This document shows positions 56,459 through 64,000 of a stretch of DNA of 64,000 nt, in pieces. The position numbers were made by a program, and so were the translations under genes. Within the stretch, counting starts at the first letter, position 1. Every line of letters starts with the position of its first letter. The DNA is from Flabesymbios commensalis (taxonomy: Eukaryota > Annelida > Polychaeta > Terebellida > Flabelligeridae), in NCBI GenBank assembly GCA_964017125.1, contig OZ024912.1, forward strand, positions 78,651,769 through 78,715,768. Reading direction: 5' to 3'. The notes beneath the pieces are model-generated. The model did no database searches. It saw only the letters and a list, made by a program, of their open reading frames with translations, and was not told where the DNA came from.

Positions 56459-56684
56459 TACCCTGATGACATTGCAAGACTCTGACACAGTGACCTCCAT
56501 TTTTAAATGTAATAGTTCTAATACGATCAAAAGTTTACGCTTACTGAAAATGGCCTAGTTTTCGTAGGCATTTGAAATATTCGTCCCAATTTTATGGCAT
56601 CCGAGATTTTTGGAAACAAAATGGCGGTCAGTGCGACTGGGCCTCGCGCAGCAAATGAGCTAGGCGGCTCAGTCATACCGGGTA
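56459..56684. mobile_element. TACCC-ended DNA element, second copy (reversed)
   Basis: TACCCTGATGACA at the left and cagtcataCCGGGTA at the right, flanked by gcctataca on both sides (9-bp target duplication). The interior is the reverse complement of 26946-27210. Confidence 0.85.
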
Positions 56685-58295
56685 GCCTATACATAGCAGG
56701 GGGGGAATAAAATGTTACGCGAGTGTGTATAGCTTTAATGTGATTGCTACTACTGTAAACGCACGACTTTGAGCCGATGTCTGTTTAATGAGGGCAATCG
56801 TCCAACATTAAGCCAGCATTATTTCAACGTCTCGTGTTTATTGAATATCATCATTTGAAATCTAGTATATCACATATCTTAATGTGCTTCAAATGCCATA
56901 TATCTGTATATCAAAGAGACGATAGATAAATATAAAATATAAAGATAAAATAAAAAGATTTGAAATCTAGTCTATATTTCAATTACATATTCTGGTGTGC
57001 TTCAAATTCCATGTATCTGTATAACAACGAGACGATGGATAAATATAGAGACAGAATAACTTTATAAATATCGGTGATCCGAGCTCAGGGGCGCGATGAA
57101 GCATGATAGGTAATCAGGCTTATGGTCACTACACGTATGCAATTACCGTCTATCGCAACCAAAAATAACACATTTGGTAGGTCCTACTGATCTAAGAAAA
57201 CTATTATTCACTTGTTATCTAACCATCAGCCTATTTATGGCAATATTTCAGCAATCATATTTTAACACTTATCCAGCTACGTTATTTTTTTTAAATTTTC
57301 ACCCACTCTAATTGTGTGGAAATTAGTCATATTTGTTTAATTTGAAACAAGATATTTGCAAATCTTGCTTCGGCGAGAATAAGGCGTTCGCCCAAAGGCT
57401 TACACCTTATTCATTGGACGGGTACAGTAGGCCTATGTTTTAATAAAACATTATTTTACACATAATATCTGCAAAAAAATATTATACCTTAAGTAAACAT
57501 ATAATAATAAGATATATTAAAATATGAGATATGTTGTATCCAAGTAAACATCTTCTGGTAGAATATGTTAGTCTATCTACATCGCTCTCACCCTCCTCAA
57601 TACAAGAGGTTCTCTTGGCCCTGTTTAGCTTATATGTGCACAAAGGTGGCCTAAAACCCCATTCATTTCATTTCATTTTGTCTACATTGCATTCGTTTGT
57701 ACCACAATAACCGTCATTTTATGATCACCTTGCTCCATTCATTTTCAACACGTCACACAGATAGCCCCGCGGACAATCTGTGACACTTTAATCCCCATAT
57801 CACAGAAAAAACGCACTTCTTTTCATGAGCAGCTAAAACCCTAATACACAGACTACTATTCTCCAAAATTACTGTACACGGTACTTAGGGTTGAAGAGCA
57901 CTGCAAATCAAACATGTTACTCGTACGATATTGCAGCAAATTGATTAGGTTTTGCTTCCTGTTTTTTGTGCATGGGCCAATAACCATTCATCCAGTTGAC
58001 AATAACCATTTATCTAGTTGACATACCGCCTACAGCTGGATGGCTCCAGATAGCAATCATCCCTCCAGCTAGAATTCTATATCACAGCGAGTGGATTTTT
58101 AATAAAAAAGGGTAGGCCACTGTTTGATTTGTTTCGCAACAGTATTATGTGGATGGTTAGCTGACCGAAAACAAACCAACGCAAAAGCACGCGAATAGAC
58201 GCAAAATTGGACATTTATTCCCTGCGTTTCTCAGTGGATTTTTAATAAAAAGGGCTATTATTTGATTTTTTGCAACAGTATTTTGTGGAAGGTTA
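56685..58295. other. Intron 7, mixed relics
   Basis: Holds an aatgttgggcc-type relic (56765-56830), a diverged direct repeat around 56860-57060 (tttgaaatctagt, gtgcttcaaat, ccat.tatctgtat), a partial 18262-family piece near 57293, a SINE 3' fragment (57598-57672: aggttctcttggccctgttt then tatgtgcacaaaggtggcc) and a repeated taataaaaagggta/ttgattt segment near 58095 and 58235. No gene. Confidence 0.5.
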
Positions 58296-58520
58296 TTGAA
58301 CCCTTCCAGCACGGGGGCCGACGTTTATAGACGTCAGACTCTGACATCTAAAGTCGGCCCTGCGCTGAAAGAATTAAATATTTATATGTCCGTAGACCGG
58401 TAACATAGGTATTCAAATGAAGCGCAAATAACTAACTAAGGCATTTATTACGATTTCAAAATGAAAAAACCCTTTGGTATGGTGGGTTATATAAAAACCT
58501 GTCAGCGCTTTAAAGGTTAA
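58296..58520 (-). mobile_element. Hairpin MITE (reverse copy)
   Basis: Left end ttgaacccttccagcacggg with short hairpin tagacgtcagactctgac; body tattcaaatgaagcgcaaat, ttacgatttcaaaatg, ccctttggtatggtgg; right end cagcgctttaaaggttaa. Confidence 0.82.
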
Positions 58521-58669
58521 GCGCGAGGCAGACCAACGCAAACGCGAGAGCGAAAACGCCGATGACGACAACACACAAAATTTGACCTTTATTTTCCTGC
58601 ATTTCCCATGAAAAACAGGCACGGACGCGAAAACATTTCACATTGGCCTTCGATGTGTCTTACACTTTA

Positions 58670-60861
58670 TAAGTTTTAATAAAAATAAATAAAATAAAAG
58701 AATAAAAATAACCGCTATCGTCACATTATCATAGTAAATAAACATGCATATACATACATATATGTACACATATATGAAATACATACGCACATACATATGC
58801 ATATATCTAAATATATGCGCACATACACATACACCAAAATAAATGAATACATGTAGGCCTACACATAATTAGTATAAACATCCATATACAAATTCACAGT
58901 CGTGCTATTAACTATTGTATACCGTCAAATATGCCAACAATACACTATAATGTATTCACCTCAAGCCAATTGTTTACTAATTGTATTTGTCTATTAATAA
59001 TAATTGAGAGATCTTCAATTTTATCAAAATCTAGGGGGTTTAAACTACAAAATAAAGTTGTATCGTCTGCATAAATAATAAATTTGAAAAAATCGCTCGC
59101 AACTGGTAAATCATTTATGTAAATGGTGAAGAGGGCCTAATATGGAGCCTTGAGGTAGACAAGTTTTAATCGTTTGTGTTGTTGAAGAGATTTCGCCCAT
59201 TTGGACAAACTATTTTCGGTTTAATAAATGGTTTTTAAATAGGGATAATTCACTGTTTTTTATACCGTAATACTCCAATTTCGATGGTATAATACTGTGG
59301 TCCAACGTATCAAATGCTTTAGAAAGGCCAAGATATATAGTAATGGGTATGTTCCCTCTATTCATTTCGTTTGTTACACTATCAAATAAGTGAAGTGCAG
59401 CTAATTCTGTGGAATGTTTGACTCTAAAGTCGCACTGATTTAAAAAAAAAACAAATTATTTAAAATAAAATATTTATTTAGTTTTTCAAATATCACCTTT
59501 TCAAATATTTGTGAAATTGATGGAAGTAGGGAAATTGGTCGGTAATATTACTTTTATCGTCTTTTTTAAACAAAGGAAATACTTTAGCTAGTTTTAGATG
59601 TTCAGGAAAAACACCCTTTTCAAACATTGATTTATTATTGAAGTTATCGGGTTTTTCACTTCTTCTTTTAATAATTTTAATAGGTTTGTAGAAATACCAG
59701 CAAATCCAGAACTGTTTTAGAATTAGGAGAAGAAATTATTTTCAATACATCTGAGTCGTTAACACTATGATTTAGTTTATTCTTTAAATATCGTTCATAT
59801 TAGCGTAAACCTCCTAATTGTATTGTGAACGCAAGAGAAGGACCTATGTTTGTGAAATACTCGTTAAAATGATTTGCAATTTTTTGTTGATTTGTCAAAA
59901 TATTATTTTCAACAATTAATTTATCAGGGAATTTCGCAATGGTGTCACTTTTACTTAAAATACATTTAATGGTTTGCCACGTATTTTTAAGGTTATGTTT
60001 ATGATTTTGAAAGCAGGTTTTGTAGTAATTATTTTTTTCTAATTGAATGGTTTGTTTTATAATTTTCTTGTAAGTCTGTAAATTAACTTTCATGTGTTCA
60101 TAATTGGGATCATTTAAGTTATTTTTTTTAAAGTAACATAAAGTTTATCCTTGTAAGATATGGATTTTAATATGCCTAAAGTTAGCCAGCGAGAACCTTT
60201 GTGTTTATTCTTCTTAAATTTAACATGTTTCGTAGGTAAACACTTGTCTTTAGATTTCATAATTGCATTATGTAGTATAAACTTAGGAGGTGTGAGCTGA
60301 GTAGAGTGTAATAAAAAGTTATAAACAAGTGTTTTTCATTAAATTTTAAAAGATCAATATTATAATCTCCCGCTAATATGACTTTCCGTTTGGATCGATT
60401 TAACATTTCTAAAATAGGGAAAAATTCATCGAAAAAACGGTGAAAAATTATCAATTAAATTTCGAGGCTGTCTATATATATTTCCTAGAGTTAATTTTAA
60501 ATCATGTTTTGGACAATAAACTTCAATAAATGAACATTCCCAAAGATCTGAAATAGACGAAATAACCAAAATATTATATGTTAAAGTATTATCTATAAAA
60601 AAGCCTAATCCGACGTCTTCAGAACAACTTTCCCTTTACAAACAAAAGTATAATTATTTAATTTAAGTAAGCTGGTATCTGACTCATCCGATAACCATGT
60701 CTCTTGAATACAGATTATTGGGGAAAATATATTAGATTGAGATAACTCATCAATGAATATTCTCAACGGATCAATTTTCGCATTAAGAGATTGTATATTG
60801 AGACTTAAAACTGAAAGTTGTGAATTTTGTTTTTCGAAAAAAAGGGATAATTTGTTCACGA
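58670..60861 (-). mobile_element. Decayed non-LTR retrotransposon, nearly full length
   Basis: Minus strand in intron 7. From the 5' side: endonuclease pieces at 60605-60859 (LSLNIQSLNAKIDPLRIFI, ICIQETWLSDES) and 60257-60454 (LAGDYNIDLLKF), a linker at 59800-60093 (NTWQTIKCILSKSD), then RT pieces near 59480-59560 (NYRPISLLPSISQIFEK), 59290-59340 (LGLSKAFDTLDH) and 59030-59070 (ADDTTLFC). The pieces lie in different frames with several stops, so it is a pseudogene-grade copy. Jockey/CR1-like by motif style, distinct from and older than the LINE at 47.3 kb. The 3' end is unclear, near a cata-rich simple repeat. Confidence 0.85.
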
Positions 60862-61119
60862 TCTACGTAAACTGAATCTATAAAAGCACAAGCGTATATA
60901 CGTTTTTAGTCCTTTGGCGCTAGGCACGCAAAATAATCGACTTCAATTTGTTTTATTAGCGGATTAAAAATAAAAACTCTTCAGTGTTTCATTTAGATGG
61001 CATTCCTCTCTCATTTCTAAAAAGTTTGTTGCAAAGTTTGTTGCAGCTTTCATTGCATTTTTACTAATGCTCTTGTACTTTAGGCAGTTACAACAGTAAC
61101 TCATCACTTTACAAGTGAT

Positions 61120-61303
61120 AAACCCTTAAACCGCTAGAATACTTTTGTACAAACCATGGAGACCAATTTTTCAATTTGAAACCATCATAAATGTCTTCGT
61201 TAGCTCTTTCCGCTTCATTTGAATACCTTGTTATGGGTCTACGGTCATTATAAATAGTTTTACTCTTACAGCGCGGGAATCGACTTTAGACTTTAGACTT
61301 TAG
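61120..61303 (+). mobile_element. Hairpin MITE lacking its hairpin end
   Basis: aacccttaaaccgctagaat, caaaccatggagaccaat, tttgaaaccatcataaatg, cgcttcatttgaatacc, cagcgcgggaatcgacttta; then it breaks into a short gactttagactttag run instead of the palindrome. Confidence 0.78.
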
Positions 61304-61689
61304 AAAATTACCATAAACCAGTTTCATGGAAATATTTGTTCTAAAACCCTTGGTTGTGGGAAAATTAGGTCTGTTCTCAGGTTTGTAAAATGATGCCTTA
61401 ATGTATCTTGAATACTTAAAAGGTTAAAGAGTTACAGCTATAACTTCTCACTTTTCAAGTAGTAGTTAGTGGAGTAACTGCTTACTTGTAATGGTAAAGG
61501 TGCAGATTTATAAACTGTTATCAAGTCTGAAGACTCATCAGCCGACTTTACATTTCACCCCTGATTACTGGACCTGTTCAATCGTGTACCATTTCAACAC
61601 AATGGAGAGCATTCATCCCTGCAGCCATTTCGGCGCATTGAGCTTATCTTACACATTTCCCTATCTCCATCCTACCAAGTACTCATTTA

Positions 61690-61905
61690 CACCTGAGTGA
61701 GGCATGTGAGGATAAAGTGCCTTGTCCGAGGACACAGCATCGAAACAATGTCTCAATAATTAGAGGGGAGAAACATGATATTTCTCTGAAGATCCTTCAC
61801 CAACGCGGGGTTCGAAACCGCACGGCAGACAGCGACATTTGAAAGCTCCACGCTCCAACCATTGCACCATGTCTGTCTCGTAAAGTGAGAAGTTACTCCT
61901 GCTTG
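61690..61905 (-). mobile_element. tRNA-related SINE-like element
   Basis: On the minus strand: catggtgcaatggttggagc (box A-like) and gtgcggtttcgaaccccgcg (box B-like), followed by cagagaaatatcatgtttc and later ccttgtccgaggacac in plus orientation. Not a functional tRNA gene: the arms do not pair properly. A different head from the dimeric SINE at 50.6 kb. Confidence 0.6.
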
Positions 61906-61924
61906 ACAATTACAGCGCATTGTA

Positions 61925-61985
61925 GAGAAAAACAACAGTAACTGCTTACTTTACAAGTAAGCAGTTACTGCTGTTTGTCTTTGCA
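61925..61985. repeat. caacagtaactg palindrome
   Basis: aacaacagtaactgcttact faces agtaagcagttactgctgtt almost perfectly. Same family as 32365-32575. Confidence 0.8.
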
Positions 61986-62103
61986 GGGTAGTACGCTGGT
62001 AACATCAAAGGGTAGAGCGGTCAATACACAGTTGACCTGATGACAGGCCACCACCCGCCGCTTATCATTTCTGTATCTATTGTCAGCAAGAATGCTACAT
62101 CGT

Positions 62104-62165
62104 CTCTATGTTGGGTTAACGCTGGGCCAGTGTCGCAGACGGCGGCCCAACATAAAACCAGCATA
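62104..62165. mobile_element. aatgttgggcc palindrome element
   Basis: tgttgggttaacgctgggcc ... cggcccaacataaaaccagc, inverted repeat. Confidence 0.65.
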
Positions 62166-62499
62166 TAACGTGTCTCCCAATCCCTGGGGCTGTTGCAAAA
62201 CCGCCCCCCTCTTTCCACAACCCCCACCCCCCTCCCCCACCCCCAGATATAACAGGACTCCATACAGTATCCTCTCGTCATTGTGTGTAGTAAATGTGAA
62301 GAACTAAAGAGTACAAGTAACATTTATGACAATCCTGCCTTCAGGCTACGACCTATTTATCACCATATTTCGAGCTGTAGTTTGAAGAATGCCTCTTGTA
62401 TATTCAGTTATATTATTGCTTCTTCGTAATACTGAGGAAGTATTCAATGTAAAGAAGTTGTTGAAAACACAAAATAAAAAATGTATCTTTTTATACTCA

Positions 62500-62870
62500 A
62501 CTTACCTATTTAGGCTACCTATCTACAGTCTACCCTCTTATTACCTACCTACAACCTACTACTCACCCACCTATCCACCAACCTACCTACGTACCTACTT
62601 TACCCGTCTACCAACACACACACCTATAAACATGATAACTACCTATGTACCTATACCTAACTCTTAACCTATATACTTATCGGAGTAGGTACTTATCTGC
62701 CACCCATCTAATTAAATAACTAAGTAACTAACCAACTAACTAACCAACCAACCAACCAACCAACAAACCAACCAACCAACCAACCAAGCCAATCATCCAA
62801 TGAAAGCACTAAACCACCTAAACCAACCTGGCAAACCAACCATCCAACCGAACCAGCTAATCCACGAACC
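62500..62870. repeat. Degenerate (ACCT/ACCA)n tetranucleotide region
   Basis: Irregular runs of acctacct-, cctatcca- and then aaccaaccaaccaacc-type repeats. Low-complexity; the 92-codon frame here (Thr/Tyr/Pro-rich) is a product of the repeat. Confidence 0.85.
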
Positions 62871-62879
62871 TAAATTCCC

Positions 62880-63056
62880 GTATTTCCTATTTTTGACATG
62901 GTTGTCCAAAATAAGAAATCAGGAATTTCGTCTCCATTTCTAGCCTAGCTGATAAATGCGCAACACAATGGACATGTTTACATCATATATTAAGAAGTCA
63001 GAAGAAAATCACCGATTTTTTTTACGAGTTTAGCCTGGGACTGTCACTTTTATCTT
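62880..63056. mobile_element. Decayed copy of the 349-bp TIR element
   Basis: Recognisable blocks: gtccaaaataagaaat, ctgataaatg, atggacatgtttaca, ttaagaagtcagaag, gtttagcctgggactgtca. The left terminus is missing. Confidence 0.6.
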
Positions 63057-63059
63057 TGA

Positions 63060-63247
63060 TTAAAGCACTGAAATATTTTTATGTGACCCAAGAGATCCAA
63101 GTTTGTTTTTTTTTAATTTTAAATCATCATAAATGTCTTAGCTTATGGGTATATGGTCATTATAAACAGTTTACTCTTTCAGAGCAGAGATCGACTTTTG
63201 ACGTCCAAAGTCGGTCTCCGCGTCGGTCCTCGCGCTGAAAGGATTAA
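63060..63247 (+). mobile_element. Hairpin MITE, shortened
   Basis: TTAA-agcactgaaatatt at the left, gagatccaagtttg, taaatcatcataaatg, and a short hairpin remnant ttgacgtccaaagtcggtct; right end gcgctgaaagga-TTAA. Confidence 0.82.
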
Positions 63248-63620
63248 TAAGGGGGCCACCATTCATTTACTAGGGGGGGGGGCTAGAATTTTTGAACTGG
63301 ACAAATGATTTATTTCACCTCCTGTTTGCAATCTTTTATTCACATTTTGCCTCAAGCTAAATATTCAGCTCACTTTTTTGAAATTATTTTTTGTCCACAA
63401 AGTTGAGTCCCAGGCTTACTATTGATGTGGGAATTAAGGAGACAAATATACAAATTTTAGTGTCATTTAATTACGCCAAGCAAAGCAAGACAAAAATATT
63501 TATTTAAAACATGTTCTTCAGACGATTATTTATTTCATGAAAATTCAGTCACAAAATATTTATTTTTCAAATACTCCAGCCTCCCACCCCCTTGAAGATT
63601 GAATAGTGACCCTCTAAAAG
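63248..63620. other. Intron 7, AT-rich non-coding
   Basis: Nothing recognised apart from a G9 run near 63272. Confidence 0.4.
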
Positions 63621-64000
63621 AATACCAGGTGTTTATTGTTCTTCAGACTGGCACAATTACACTAGACGTTTAATACGAGGTGTTTATTGTTCTTCGGACT
63701 GGCACAATTACACTAGACGTTTATTACCAGGTGTTTATTGTTCTTCAGAGTGGCACTATTACACTAGACGTTTAATACCAGGTGTTTATTGTCCTTCAGA
63801 CTGGCACAATTATACTAGACGTTTAATACCAGATGTTTATTGTATTTCTGACTGGTACAATTACACTAGACGTTTAATACCAGATGTTTATTGTTCTTCT
63901 GACTGGTACAATTTCACTAGACGTTTAATACCAGGTGTTTATTGTTCTTCAGACAGGCACAATTACACTGGACGTTTAATACCAGGTGTTTATTGTTCAT
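63621..64000 (+). repeat. 51-bp array, probably repeating the exon 8 acceptor
   Basis: At least seven units of tttattgttcttcag followed by actggcacaattacactaga cgtttaataccaggtg, running off the window. The unit has a pyrimidine tract and AG. Read in the phase left by exon 7 (g + ac), it gives D-WHNYTRRLIP, or TRRLIR in the variant at 63672. Human LOXL2 continues after its ENCLS segment with GYRRLLRFSS. I infer that the real exon 8 begins at the last unit beyond the edge. The array itself is certain; the exon link is inference. Confidence 0.7.

Noticed and set aside
61780-61880. tRNA gene on the minus strand
   Set aside because: Box motifs are good but the acceptor and anticodon stems do not pair and a SINE-like extension follows.
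55313-64000. Remaining LOX catalytic exons within the window
   Set aside because: I searched the translated frames for the WxWHxCHxHYH-type copper site and the C-terminal CRL features and found none; only transposons and repeats are present up to the 51-bp array.

Overview
Eukaryotic (metazoan) genomic DNA, AT-rich, intron-rich and full of tandem repeats, short inverted-repeat transposons (MITEs), tRNA-derived SINEs and non-LTR retrotransposons. No prokaryotic gene organisation is present. The repeat style and gene content fit a marine invertebrate, perhaps a mollusc or another lophotrochozoan or invertebrate deuterostome; I cannot fix the phylum from sequence alone.

The only host gene I can support is a plus-strand lysyl oxidase-like gene of the LOXL2/3/4 type (SRCR domains plus a LOX domain). 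Seven coding exons (22793-23074, 24691-24820, 30778-30914, 35204-35398, 43065-43229, 49417-49573, 55172-55312) join in a continuous frame with matching intron phases. They encode 402 residues: signal peptide, Pro/Thr-rich stretch, SRCR domain 1 (six Cys), a basic/Thr-rich linker, SRCR domain 2 (six Cys, closest to the last SRCR of human LOXL2) and the first ~46 residues of the LOX domain. The copper-binding and quinone-forming part of the LOX domain lies beyond the right edge.

Layout: 1-22.3 kb is upstream DNA dominated by five large minisatellites (41, 45, 62, 31 and 40 bp units) separated by MITEs and a SINE. 22.36-22.79 kb is a cluster of CRE/ATF-like TGACGT motifs directly before the start codon. 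22.79-55.3 kb is the gene, with large introns. 55.3-64 kb is intron 7, with MITEs, a decayed LINE, SINE pieces and a 51-bp array running off the end. The main tandem arrays together cover close to half of the window.

The most unusual observation is that many exon-intron junctions of this gene have been copied in tandem into the adjoining intron. Acceptor plus exon start is repeated upstream of exon 2 (about 7 decayed copies), exon 3 (24 near-identical 60-bp copies), exon 7 (about 4 copies) and apparently exon 8 (51-bp copies at the window end, encoding a YTRRLI(R) string like the YRRLLRF of LOX). Donor plus flank is repeated downstream of exon 1 (one copy), exon 2 (one weak copy), exon 4 (about 200 copies of 37 bp, filling nearly all of intron 4), exon 5 (about 88 copies of 36-39 bp, each with CAG|GTCAGT) and exon 7 (a 15-bp duplication). 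Several units are multiples of three and open in the exon frame. I infer a recurrent process that duplicates splice junctions and lets the intron absorb the copies, giving arrays of decoy splice sites. Whether any decoy is used cannot be told from DNA.
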